Below are positions 56,297-64,000 of a stretch of DNA of 64,000 nt, one piece after another (position 1 is the stretch's first letter; every line of letters starts with the position of its first letter). The stretch lies in assembly GCA_030145845.1 (NCBI GenBank), contig JAIXHJ010000006.1:168822-232821 (forward strand). Direction: 5' to 3'. The position numbers were made by a program, and so were the translations under genes. This DNA comes from Pseudomonadota bacterium (GTDB lineage: Bacteria; Pseudomonadota; Gammaproteobacteria; Pseudomonadales; Oceanobacteraceae). The notes under the pieces are model-generated. The model was not told the origin of the DNA. It searched no databases and worked only from the letters and a program-made list of their open reading frames with translations.

Positions 56297-57031
56297 TTAT
56301 TCTTCCTCACTCACAATCAGCGTACCGCCAGTGCCGCCGGTTACCAGACGGGCCAGCACTCCCGGTTCATTCATATCGTAGACACGCAGCGGCATATTAT
56401 GATCCCGTGCCAGACAGATGGCGGTTAAATCCATCACGCCCAGCTGCTTCTCAAGCACTTCCTGATAGGTCAGGCAGTCATATTTTTCTGCGGTCGGATC
56501 TTTCTTAGGGTCGGCAGTATACACACCATCGACGTTGGTTGCCTTCAGAACCAGATCGGCATTGATTTCAATACCACGCAGACAGGCGGCCGAGTCCGTG
56601 GTAAAGAAGGGGTTACCGGTACCGGCGGAGAAAATAACCACATCGCCGGTTTCCAGCGCACGGATGGCACTGCGGCGGTCATAATGATCCACCACACCGC
56701 TCATCGGGATAGCCGACATCACGCGGGTCGGCATATTGGCCCGCTCCAGCGCATCACGCATGGCCAGTGCATTCATGACCGTTGCCAGCATGCCCATATG
56801 GTCACCGGCAACACGGTCCAGACCAGCTTCACTCAGAGCTTTACCACGGAACAGGTTACCACCACCGATCACCAGACCAACCTGTACGCCAATACCACGC
56901 AGCTGGCCGATTTCCAGCGCCATACGATCCAGTACTTTGGGATCGATACCAAAATCCATTTCACCCATCAGGGCTTCACCACTGAGTTTCAGCAGGATAC
57001 GTTTGTATTTGGGGCTTTTTTGCTCGGCCAT
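56297..57031 (-). CDS. pyrH: UMP kinase
   Basis: The 244-residue amino-acid-kinase-fold enzyme phosphorylates UMP to UDP. Signatures are [10 protein letters not shown] at the start, IGGGNLFRG and the [13 protein letters not shown] loop. The ATG at 57031 is preceded by GGAG at 7 bp; an ATG eight codons upstream lacks a ribosome site and is unlikely. Confidence 0.96.
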   Translation of the reverse strand: MAEQKSPKYKRILLKLSGEALMGEMDFGIDPKVLDRMALEIGQLRGIGVQVGLVIGGGNLFRGKALSEAGLDRVAGDHMGMLATVMNALAMRDALERANMPTRVMSAIPMSGVVDHYDRRSAIRALETGDVVIFSAGTGNPFFTTDSAACLRGIEINADLVLKATNVDGVYTADPKKDPTAEKYDCLTYQEVLEKQLGVMDLTAICLARDHNMPLRVYDMNEPGVLARLVTGGTGGTLIVSEEE

Positions 57032-57167
57032 GGCAATCTCCAGAAAAGGCAATGAAATCTTCAGCGGTCAGGTTCCTCCTGACTCAGATGGCGGCGCCAT
57101 CTGCCGGAACGGCTGTCGTCCGGTGCCTGCTCTGCGGCAGGCGGGAACCAGGGTGGTCCTGATCTCC

Positions 57168-57203
57168 CTGCAAATACAAATATGCCGGGCGAGCCCGGCA
57201 TAT
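57168..57203 (-). terminator. terminator of tsf
   Basis: An 11-bp perfect inverted repeat (ATATGCCGGGC / GCCCGGCATAT) followed on the minus strand by TTTGTATTTG, 46 bp past the tsf stop. Confidence 0.75.
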
Positions 57204-57248
57204 GAGGTGGGTATTCAAACGCCTGAGTGTTTTCCTACCCTGACTGGA

Positions 57249-58103
57249 TCAGCCTTTCAGCTGTGCAGCGACTTCAGCAGCGAAGTCAACTTTCTCAACT
57301 TCGATACCTTCACCGACTTCCAGACGGATGAAAGAGATGATTTCAGCACCGGCATCTTTTGCCAGTTTGCCAACAGTCACATCCGGGTTTTTCACGAATG
57401 GCTGTTCAACCAGACTGTTCTCTTTCAGGAACTTGTTGATACGGCCGCCCATCATTTTCTCAACGATTTCGGCAGGCTTGCCTTCCATATCCGGCTGAGC
57501 TTTGATGATGTCTTTCTCTTTTTCTACCACGTCAGCCGGCATATCTTCCGGACGAACAACACGTGGATTAGAAGCAGTTACGTGCATGGCGATGTCTTTT
57601 GCCAGCTCTTCGTTACCACCGTTCAGAGCGACGATACAGCCCACTTTGCCGTTGGAGTGCAGGTAAGCACCAACAGTCGGCGCTTCGATAACGGCCGGAC
57701 GACGTACTGTGATGTTTTCACCGATTTTCTGAACCAGACCCATACGGGCTTCTTCCAGTTCACCTTCCATCAGCTTGGCAACATCAGTTTCTTTGGTAGC
57801 AACCAGCTTCGCCAGTACAGAATCTGCGAACGCTGCGAAGTTAGCATCACCGGCGGCAAAGTCAGTTTCAGAGTTTACTTCCACTACGAAAGCAACGCCG
57901 TTCTGAACTTCGATACGCAGTTTACCTTCAGCCGCCGCACGGTCAGCTTTTTTGGCTGCTTTCAGGCCGGAGTTTTTACGCAGGTCTTCAATCGCTTTTT
58001 CGATGTCGCCATCGTTGGCAGCCAGTGCTTTTTTGCACTCCATCATGCCCAGACCGGTGCGCTCACGCAGTTCTTTTACCATTGCGGCAGAAACGTTTGC
58101 CAT
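57249..58103 (-). CDS. tsf: translation elongation factor Ts
   Basis: The 284-residue factor opens with the UBA-like domain and signature [17 protein letters not shown], then the core domain with [11 protein letters not shown]. It exchanges GDP for GTP on EF-Tu. It follows rpsB, from which it is separated by a terminator-like hairpin, so expression may be partly attenuated. Confidence 0.97.
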   Translation of the reverse strand: MANVSAAMVKELRERTGLGMMECKKALAANDGDIEKAIEDLRKNSGLKAAKKADRAAAEGKLRIEVQNGVAFVVEVNSETDFAAGDANFAAFADSVLAKLVATKETDVAKLMEGELEEARMGLVQKIGENITVRRPAVIEAPTVGAYLHSNGKVGCIVALNGGNEELAKDIAMHVTASNPRVVRPEDMPADVVEKEKDIIKAQPDMEGKPAEIVEKMMGGRINKFLKENSLVEQPFVKNPDVTVGKLAKDAGAEIISFIRLEVGEGIEVEKVDFAAEVAAQLKG

Positions 58104-58142
58104 GTGTGTAATCCTCTCAGTTAACTTGTCTGTTTAGCACCT

Positions 58143-58165
58143 AAAAAAAGGGGGCAAGCCCCCTT
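58143..58165 (-). terminator. terminator/attenuator between rpsB and tsf
   Basis: AAGGGGG-CTTG-CCCCCTT followed by T5 on the minus strand, 20 bp past the rpsB stop. It probably adjusts the ratio of rpsB to tsf transcripts. Confidence 0.85.
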
Positions 58166-58184
58166 CTTCTGCGAGCGGCTGCGA

Positions 58185-58934
58185 TTACTCAGCAGCGTCC
58201 TGAGCCGGTGCTTCTTCTGCCACTTCAACGAACTCGTCCGCAGCAACGCCGTTGGACTGCTTGCCTTCCAGAACCGCATCAGCAACAGCGCCGGCGTAGA
58301 TCTGGATAGCGCGGATCGCGTCATCGTTACCCGGAATCACGTAGTCGATACCGTCCGGGTTGGAGTTGGTATCAACAACACCGATAACAGGGATACCCAG
58401 TTTGTTGGCTTCCTGAACAGCAATACGCTCGTGATCAACGTCGATCACAAACAGAGCATCCGGCAGACCGCCCATCTCTTTGATACCACCGATAGAACGC
58501 TCCAGCTTTTCCATTTCGCGGCTACGCATCAGAGCTTCTTTCTTGGTCAGCTGCTCAAAAGTACCATCGGTTTGTTGCGCTTCGAGGTCACGCAGACGTT
58601 TGATGGACTGACGGATGGTTTTGTAGTTGGTCAGCATACCGCCGAGCCAGCGGTGTGCAACGAAAGGCATGCTGCTGCGTTCAGCCTGCTCTTTCATGAT
58701 CTTACCGGCAGCGCGCTTGGTACCAACAAACAGGATTTTGTTGTTACGGGCAGCCAGATCTTCAACCATTTTCAGCGCGTCGTTCAGCGCCGGCACAGTG
58801 TGCTCCAGGTTGATGATATGAATCTTGTTGCGGGCGCCGAAAATGTATTTACCCATTTTCGGGTTCCAGTAACGGGTCTGGTGACCGAAGTGAACGCCTG
58901 CTTTCAGCAGGTCACGCATACTTACTTGTGCCAT
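58185..58934 (-). CDS. rpsB: 30S ribosomal protein S2
   Basis: The 249-residue protein starts with [22 protein letters not shown] and has the S2 signatures throughout ([34 protein letters not shown]). It has an acidic C-terminal tail rich in Ala and Glu. It heads the translation/envelope series and is divergent from map. Confidence 0.98.
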   Translation of the reverse strand: MAQVSMRDLLKAGVHFGHQTRYWNPKMGKYIFGARNKIHIINLEHTVPALNDALKMVEDLAARNNKILFVGTKRAAGKIMKEQAERSSMPFVAHRWLGGMLTNYKTIRQSIKRLRDLEAQQTDGTFEQLTKKEALMRSREMEKLERSIGGIKEMGGLPDALFVIDVDHERIAVQEANKLGIPVIGVVDTNSNPDGIDYVIPGNDDAIRAIQIYAGAVADAVLEGKQSNGVAADEFVEVAEEAPAQDAAE

Positions 58935-59246
58935 GATATTTACCTTAAATAGTCGGGTTAGGCCTCCACATACCCGCGTCTCCGACCCGAACTTTCATCC
59001 AGGCACCCCGGTTCAGCGTTCCGGCATGTGTGTGTCATTTACAACGGAATCAGTTAATCTGATCCGCGGCGCTCTCAGCGCGGGCGCTTTATACCACTTT
59101 TTGCCGTCCGGCACCACCCCGGACGGGCAATCACGCTGCGCTGCAGCGCCCGCCTGCCGGGCCTGACCGCTAGGTTGGTTCAATCCCGGCGCGACAACCA
59201 GTACAATGAGAAACGTTTCTGTCAGTATCAGGTTACCAACCCCCTT
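58935..59246. promoter_or_regulatory. rpsB leader and divergent rpsB/map promoter region
   Basis: 312 bp without a gene. On the minus strand TATAAA (59093-59088) is followed by a GC-rich stretch (GCGCCCGCGC), as in growth-rate-controlled ribosomal promoters; a clear -35 is not seen. The stem GTCCGG/CCGGAC lies just upstream. The transcribed part would form a leader of about 140 nt, where S2 autoregulation of rpsB is known in related bacteria. Confidence 0.4.
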
Positions 59247-60026
59247 ATGAATGTCAGTATCAAGTCCGCTGAGGACATCGAGAAAATGCGCATTGCCGGC
59301 CGTCTGGCGGCGGAAGTGCTGGAAATGATCGGCCCCTACGTCAAACCCGGCGTTTCCACCGGCGAGCTGGACCGCATCTGCCATGACTATATCGTCAACG
59401 AACAGCAGGCCATTCCCGCCCCTCTCAACTACCGCGGCTTTCCCAAGTCCATCTGCACCTCGATCAATCAGGTTATCTGTCACGGCATTCCCAGCGACGA
59501 CAAGCTGCTGAAGAAGGGTGACATACTGAATATTGATATCACCGTGATTAAAGATGGCTATTACGGCGATACCAGTAAGATGTTTTATGTCGGTGAGGCC
59601 ACACCGGCCAACAAACGCCTGGTGGAGATCACCCAGGAGTGTCTGTATATCGGTATTGATATGGTCCGCCCCGGTGTCCGTCTCGGTGATATCGGCCATG
59701 CTATCCAGCGCCATGCAGAAGCCAACCATTACTCTGTGGTCCGCGAGTACTGTGGCCATGGCATCGGTACCGAGTTCCATGAAGAACCTCAGGTGCTGCA
59801 CTATGGCAGCCCGGGTACCGGTCTGGAGCTGAAAGCCGGTATGACCTTCACCATTGAGCCGATGATCAATCAGGGCACCCGCTTCAATAAGCTGCTGAAA
59901 GACGGCTGGACGGTCGTCACCAAAGACCGCAAACCCTCTGCTCAGTGGGAACACACATTACTGGTGACCGACAGCGGCGTTGAAGTCCTGACCCTGCGCG
60001 AAGAAGAAGATCACTTCCGGAAATAA
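59247..60026 (+). CDS. map: methionine aminopeptidase, type I
   Basis: The 259-residue metalloprotease removes the N-terminal Met from nascent proteins. The five ligand regions are visible: NIDITVIKDGYYGDTS (two Asp), GHGIGTEFHEEP (His), FTIEPMI (Glu) and QWEHT (Glu). The ATG at 59247 begins the family match (NVSIKSAEDIEKM); the longer frame reaches into the leader. Its stop overlaps the glnD start by one base. Confidence 0.96.
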   Translation: MNVSIKSAEDIEKMRIAGRLAAEVLEMIGPYVKPGVSTGELDRICHDYIVNEQQAIPAPLNYRGFPKSICTSINQVICHGIPSDDKLLKKGDILNIDITVIKDGYYGDTSKMFYVGEATPANKRLVEITQECLYIGIDMVRPGVRLGDIGHAIQRHAEANHYSVVREYCGHGIGTEFHEEPQVLHYGSPGTGLELKAGMTFTIEPMINQGTRFNKLLKDGWTVVTKDRKPSAQWEHTLLVTDSGVEVLTLREEEDHFRK

Positions 60027-62722
60027 TGATGGATGCCATGACGCCCGCTCTGCCCCATATCGATTCCGGCCAGTTGCTGCAGGATCTGCAGCAGTCTCCA
60101 TCCCCGATCCCGGTCGTCAAACCACTGCTGCAACGGATTCAGGAGGAGGCTTTCAGTTACTTCCGTGCCACACTGGATGCCACCACACTGGTGCGCCATC
60201 GGGCAACACTGATTGATACCATCCTGAACTGTCTGTGGACCAGCAGTGAACTGCCGCAACAGGGACTGGCCCTGATTGCTGTCGGGGGCTATGGGCGGGG
60301 CGAGCTGCATCCCCATTCAGATATCGACGTACTGCTGCTGTGCCGTGATGAACACTCCATCAATGGCAATGCTGAGCACCTGCAGGCGTTTATCACCCTG
60401 CTGTGGGATCTGAAGCTGGATGTCGGGCACAGCGTGCGCACACTGGACGAGTGTGTTACTGAAGCAGAAAAAGATCTGACCATCATCACCAATATGATGG
60501 AAAGCCGCGTGCTGGCCGGCGATGCCACCCTGTTTGCCGAACTGAAAGACGCCACCTCACCACAGCATATCTGGCCGGCACAGACCTTCTTCAAAGCCAA
60601 ATGGCAGGAGCTGCAGGAGCGGCACCGCAAGCACGACGATTCCGAATACAACCTGGAACCAAACGTTAAAAACTCCCCCGGCACCCTGCGTGATATTCAG
60701 ACCATCAGCTGGGTGACGATGCGTTATTTCGGTGAAGGCAATCTGGCGGCACTGGAAGACAATGGTTTTCTGACCTCATTTGAACATGAGCGCCTGCGTG
60801 AGAGTCTGAGTTTCCTGTGGCAGGTCCGCTATGCCCTGCACATGCTGGCCGGACGCGAGGAAGACCGGCTGCTGTTTGACCTGCAGCGTGAAATCGCCGA
60901 CCTGCTGGGCTTCAGTGAAGATAAGCGCATGCTGGGCGTCGAGCGTTTTATGTCACGTTTCTACCGCAACCAGCTGGTCACCACGGAACTGAGTGATCTG
61001 CTGCTGCTGCATTTCAATGAAGATTTCATGAAGTGCGATAAGGTCAATCAGGTGGAGACTCTGGCCGAGCATTTTGTGCTCTGCAATGGCTATCTGCGCG
61101 TCACTGATCCGCAACTGTTTGCCCGCGAACCGGCCTGGTTGCTGCGCGTGTTCCTGTTGATGGCTCAGACGCCTCAGGCGCAGGGAATTCATTCCGACAC
61201 CATCCGCGCCCTGCGCGATCAGCGTCATCTGATTGATGCGGATTTCCGCAGCAAAGCAGAACATAACCGCATCTTCATGCAGCTGCTGTCGAACCGCACC
61301 CGGGTGGTGAGTGAACTGACACGGATGATGCGCTACGGCATCCTCGGCCGCTACATTCCTGAATTCGGTCATATCATCGGCATGATGGAGCACGATCTGC
61401 TGCATATTTATACCGTCGATGAACACAGCTTCCGCATGATGCGCTTCCTGCGTCACCTGCGCTTCGGTGAGGTACGGGAAAGATTCCCCATTGCTTCACG
61501 TCTGATTCACCGCGTCCAGAAGAAAGAAGTTCTTTACCTGACCGCCCTGCTGCACGATACCGGAAAAAGCATGGAAGGCGACCATACAGCCAACAGCGGT
61601 GAAATCGCCGCTGCGTTCTGCCGTCAGCATAACCTGCGCCCGACCGATTCCCACATGGTCGTCTGGCTGTGCGAAAACCATCTGCTGATGTCCAACGCCT
61701 GCCAGCGACTGGATCTGAACAACCCCGAAGATATTCACATGTTCGCGCAGGAAGTAGGCGATCAGAACCATCTCGAACTGCTGTATCTGACATCCGTTGC
61801 CGACACCGTCAGCACCAACCCGAAACTCTGGACCAGCTGGCGTGCAGAACTGATGCGCGACCTCTACCACAACACCAAAGAAGCCCTGCGCCGTGGCCTC
61901 GGAAATCCGCTGAACAAAGAAGATGTGATCGAAGAAATTCAGCAGGAAGCGATTCGCCAGCTGACCGGAAAAGGCATGACCGAGGATAGAATTCTCTCTA
62001 TCTGGGGCGAACCCGGCGAAGATTATTTCCTGCGCGAAGGCGTAGACAACATTGTCTGGCAGACCCTGGAAATCGACGCCCACGGTCAGAGCACCCGGCC
62101 TCTGGTTTCCATCCGCCAGACCTCTGACCGTCAGAACGAGGGGGCCACTCAGATCTTTATCTTTATGAAAGATCAGCTCAACCTCTTTGCCGCCACCACC
62201 GCCACTCTGGACCAGCTGAACCTGAACATTCAGGACGCCCGCATTATGACCTCGGAAACCGAACACAATGCGGTCGACACTTATATCGTTCTGGATGAGC
62301 AGAACCGGCCGATTGACGACCCGGAACGTATCGAGCAGATCCGCACAACCCTGACTGATGCACTGGCGGACCCCGATGATTACTCCACCATTATCCAGCG
62401 CCGTACGCCGAGAACCCTGAAACAGTTTCAGGTCAGCACTCAGGTCGCCATGAGCAACGACCCGGTGCTGCAGCGTACAGTACTGGAAGTCACAGCAGCC
62501 GACCGCCCGGGACTGCTGGCCCGCATGGGGGCCATCCTCGCTGAATTCGGTGCCCAGCTGCAGGGCGCCAAAATTCTTACCGAAGGCGAACGGGTTTCCG
62601 ATATTTTCTTCATTCTTGATGAAAACGGTCAGCCCTACTCAGATGCCGACAAATGCCGCGAACTGAAAGAAGCCATTATCCGCGGACTGGACGATCAGGT
62701 GGAAGCCCAGAGCGCCGTCTGA
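60026..62722 (+). CDS. glnD: [protein-PII] uridylyltransferase/uridylyl-removing enzyme
   Basis: The 898-residue nitrogen sensor has an N-terminal nucleotidyltransferase domain (GGYGRGELHPHSDIDVLLL begins near residue 88), a helical GlnD domain, an HD hydrolase domain with HDTGK near residue 512, and two C-terminal ACT domains (about 705-780 and 815-890) that bind glutamine. It uridylylates PII under nitrogen limitation and removes UMP when glutamine is high. The start overlaps the map stop. Confidence 0.96.
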   Translation: MMDAMTPALPHIDSGQLLQDLQQSPSPIPVVKPLLQRIQEEAFSYFRATLDATTLVRHRATLIDTILNCLWTSSELPQQGLALIAVGGYGRGELHPHSDIDVLLLCRDEHSINGNAEHLQAFITLLWDLKLDVGHSVRTLDECVTEAEKDLTIITNMMESRVLAGDATLFAELKDATSPQHIWPAQTFFKAKWQELQERHRKHDDSEYNLEPNVKNSPGTLRDIQTISWVTMRYFGEGNLAALEDNGFLTSFEHERLRESLSFLWQVRYALHMLAGREEDRLLFDLQREIADLLGFSEDKRMLGVERFMSRFYRNQLVTTELSDLLLLHFNEDFMKCDKVNQVETLAEHFVLCNGYLRVTDPQLFAREPAWLLRVFLLMAQTPQAQGIHSDTIRALRDQRHLIDADFRSKAEHNRIFMQLLSNRTRVVSELTRMMRYGILGRYIPEFGHIIGMMEHDLLHIYTVDEHSFRMMRFLRHLRFGEVRERFPIASRLIHRVQKKEVLYLTALLHDTGKSMEGDHTANSGEIAAAFCRQHNLRPTDSHMVVWLCENHLLMSNACQRLDLNNPEDIHMFAQEVGDQNHLELLYLTSVADTVSTNPKLWTSWRAELMRDLYHNTKEALRRGLGNPLNKEDVIEEIQQEAIRQLTGKGMTEDRILSIWGEPGEDYFLREGVDNIVWQTLEIDAHGQSTRPLVSIRQTSDRQNEGATQIFIFMKDQLNLFAATTATLDQLNLNIQDARIMTSETEHNAVDTYIVLDEQNRPIDDPERIEQIRTTLTDALADPDDYSTIIQRRTPRTLKQFQVSTQVAMSNDPVLQRTVLEVTAADRPGLLARMGAILAEFGAQLQGAKILTEGERVSDIFFILDENGQPYSDADKCRELKEAIIRGLDDQVEAQSAV

Positions 62723-62824
62723 CACCATTCAGCTGCGTCGAACAAAGATTACGAAAATTTGCGCTCAATCCCCGCGCAGACACAGGCTAAAGTAGACTCC
62801 ATAAACACAGACCACGGAACCTAT

Positions 62825-63655
62825 ATGCCTGAACGTCAGTTACAGACCATTATCCCCAGCCACCCCACCGCCGATGGTGATGGCGTCAGAATACGGCGTG
62901 TCGCCATGTTTGATCAGCCAGCTACCGATCCTTTCCTGATGATTGACGAACTCTCGTCAGACAACCCGGAAGACTTTATCGGCGGCTTTCCCCCACATCC
63001 CCACAGAGGGATGGAAACACTCACTTACCTGCGCCATGGCTCGCTGGAACATCAGGACCATACCGGCAACCGCGGCATGATTCACAGCGGTGGTGCCCAG
63101 TGGATGTCCGCCGGACGCGGCATCATCCACAGTGAAATGCCGGCGCGTGAAATGCAGAAACTGCATGGCTTTCAGCTATGGGTCAATCTTCCTGCCCGGG
63201 AAAAAATGCTGGCCCCGAAATACCGTGACGTCCCGGCAGAACAGATTCCGCGGATACAAGGTAACGGCTGGCAGGCTCATGTGGTTGCCGGCCACTGGCA
63301 GATCGGACATGAGTCTGTGAACGGCCCACTGAATGATCTCGCCGCCGATGCGGCCTATATGGATCTGGAAATTGACGCCGGTCAGACGGCAACTCTGACC
63401 GTGCCGGCAGAGCAACGTATTATCGCCCTGGTTTATCAGGGCCAGCTGAAGACCCAACCTCTGGCCGCTGAAAAATCCCTGCTGGTATTCACCGACGGTG
63501 AAACACTGAAACTGAGCGCGGTCACCGACACAAAACTGATTCTTCTTCGCGGCCAGCCCATCGGCGAAAAGATCGTTCACTACGGGCCGTTTGTGATGAA
63601 CAGCCCCGAAGAGATCCGGCAGGCCATTACGGATTATCAGTCCGGTAACTTCTGA
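62825..63655 (+). CDS. pirin family protein
   Basis: The 276-residue bicupin has the pirin metal site: GGFPPHPHRGMETLTY (His, His), the later HSGGAQWMSAGRGIIHSE (His, Glu) and the N-terminal VRIRRVAMFDQP. Bacterial pirins act as quercetinases or bind regulatory enzymes; the role here is unknown. The ATG at 62825 begins the conserved part; an upstream TTG would only add unconserved residues. Confidence 0.87.
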   Translation: MPERQLQTIIPSHPTADGDGVRIRRVAMFDQPATDPFLMIDELSSDNPEDFIGGFPPHPHRGMETLTYLRHGSLEHQDHTGNRGMIHSGGAQWMSAGRGIIHSEMPAREMQKLHGFQLWVNLPAREKMLAPKYRDVPAEQIPRIQGNGWQAHVVAGHWQIGHESVNGPLNDLAADAAYMDLEIDAGQTATLTVPAEQRIIALVYQGQLKTQPLAAEKSLLVFTDGETLKLSAVTDTKLILLRGQPIGEKIVHYGPFVMNSPEEIRQAITDYQSGNF

Positions 63656-63681
63656 CGCTTAAAGCCGCCTCACCAGGCCAC

Positions 63682-63718
63682 AAAAAAGCCCCGATAGCAT
63701 AAGCCACCGGGGCTTTTT
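63682..63718. terminator. terminator between pirin gene and rRNA operon (proximal to pirin)
   Basis: AAGCCCCG...CGGGGCTT with A-run and T-run on both sides, 27 bp after the pirin stop; bidirectional in design. Confidence 0.85.
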
Positions 63719-63780
63719 CATAGACAGGGACACCTTGTCCGACGGCAGACTGGCGGTGCTTTTGTTTCGGACAGACAAAG

Positions 63781-63812
63781 AAAAACCCCAGCAGGTTACC
63801 CTGCTGGGGTTT
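63781..63812 (-). terminator. second tandem terminator of the rRNA operon
   Basis: ACCCCAGCAGG-GTAA-CCTGCTGGGGT followed by TTTT on the minus strand; perfect 11-bp stem. It is preceded by a copy of the sequence that precedes the first rRNA terminator. Confidence 0.85.
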
Positions 63813-63892
63813 CGAATAAGAGCTTGATCGGCGAAGCCAACTACACCATGACCTGAACGGCGCAGCAGGTAGTTCATCGGCAAGCTCGCAAT

Positions 63893-63929
63893 GAAAAAAG
63901 CCCCGCCAGCATAAGCTGACGGGGCTTTG
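63893..63929 (-). terminator. first terminator of the rRNA operon
   Basis: AAAGCCCCGTCAGC-TTAT-GCTGGCGGGGCTTTTTT on the minus strand, about 10 bp beyond the 5S end. Confidence 0.9.
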
Positions 63930-63937
63930 AATAAGAG

Positions 63938-64000
63938 CTTGACGATGACCTACTCTCACATGGGGAAGCCCCACACTACCATCGGCGATGCTGCGTTTCA
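63938..64000 (-). rRNA. rrf: 5S ribosomal RNA, 3' part (5' end beyond window)
   Basis: The reverse complement reads TGAAACGCAGCATCGCCGAT and then GGTAGTGTGGGG...CATGTGAGAGTAGGTCATCG, the 3' half of a Pseudomonas-type 5S rRNA, ending at GTCAAG. Only about 63 of about 120 nt lie inside. The exact 3' end is uncertain by a few bases. It implies an rRNA operon to the right, reading towards this window. Confidence 0.93.

Noticed and set aside
56736..58124. 462-codon open frame antisense to pyrH and tsf
   Set aside because: Overlaps two essential, certain genes; translation is Phe/Gln-rich noise.
62759..62824. TTG start extending the pirin protein
   Set aside because: The extra 22 residues are not conserved in pirins and an ATG with normal spacing follows.

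Overview
The window reads as chromosome of a gammaproteobacterium, probably a marine or soil Oceanospirillales/Pseudomonas relative. This is inferred from the lpx-bamA-rseP-dxr-cdsA-uppS-frr-pyrH-tsf-rpsB gene order, an OprD-type porin, a 532-residue isocitrate lyase and a Pseudomonas-like 5S rRNA 3' end. Taxonomy was not tested by any search. Coding density is high. Two long non-coding stretches stand out: 21220-21884 and 34456-35190.

1-7.2 kb: the 3' part of a urea carboxylase gene, a crotonase, a secreted patatin-like protein, a glutamine-amidotransferase-like protein and an AraC-type regulator.

7.2-21.2 kb: a catabolic island, all on the minus strand. Its core is a complete indole-3-acetic acid (IAA) degradation operon in the order iacH-A-B-I-C-D-E-F-G, followed by an OprD-like porin, an alpha-hydroxy-acid dehydrogenase and the MarR regulator iacR. 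Next come a GMC alcohol dehydrogenase, an aldehyde dehydrogenase and a FeaR-like AraC regulator, which could oxidise an aryl-ethanol or aryl-acetaldehyde to the aryl-acetate that enters the iac route.

21.9-29.6 kb: divergent from iacH, a plus-strand operon encodes a complete branched-chain-amino-acid-type ABC importer (with a fused permease/ATPase), a TauD-type dioxygenase, a ketopantoate-reductase-like enzyme and a class II aldolase. No substrate is known to me for this combination.

29.7-34.5 kb: an adenine/adenosine deaminase, an isopenicillin-N-synthase-type oxygenase, a BMP-family (nucleoside-type) binding protein and a membrane diguanylate cyclase. A pair of CTCTTACCAAGAG boxes lies between the oxygenase and the binding protein.

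34.5-39.8 kb: isocitrate lyase, preceded on the plus-strand map by two 217-bp tandem copies of its own 3' end. Each copy carries an in-frame 51-bp insertion and a terminator. Upstream of aceA is a three-gene nitric-oxide sensing operon: a response regulator with a degenerate HD-GYP domain, H-NOX and a histidine kinase.

40-44 kb: a flavoprotein of the HI0933 family, an acyltransferase, a DEAD-box helicase and a small P-loop kinase-like protein.

44.4-59 kb: the conserved envelope/translation block on the minus strand, from rpsB down to rnhB. 59.2-63.7 kb: map, glnD and a pirin on the plus strand. The window ends inside a minus-strand rRNA operon (5S rRNA 3' end), followed by three tandem terminators.
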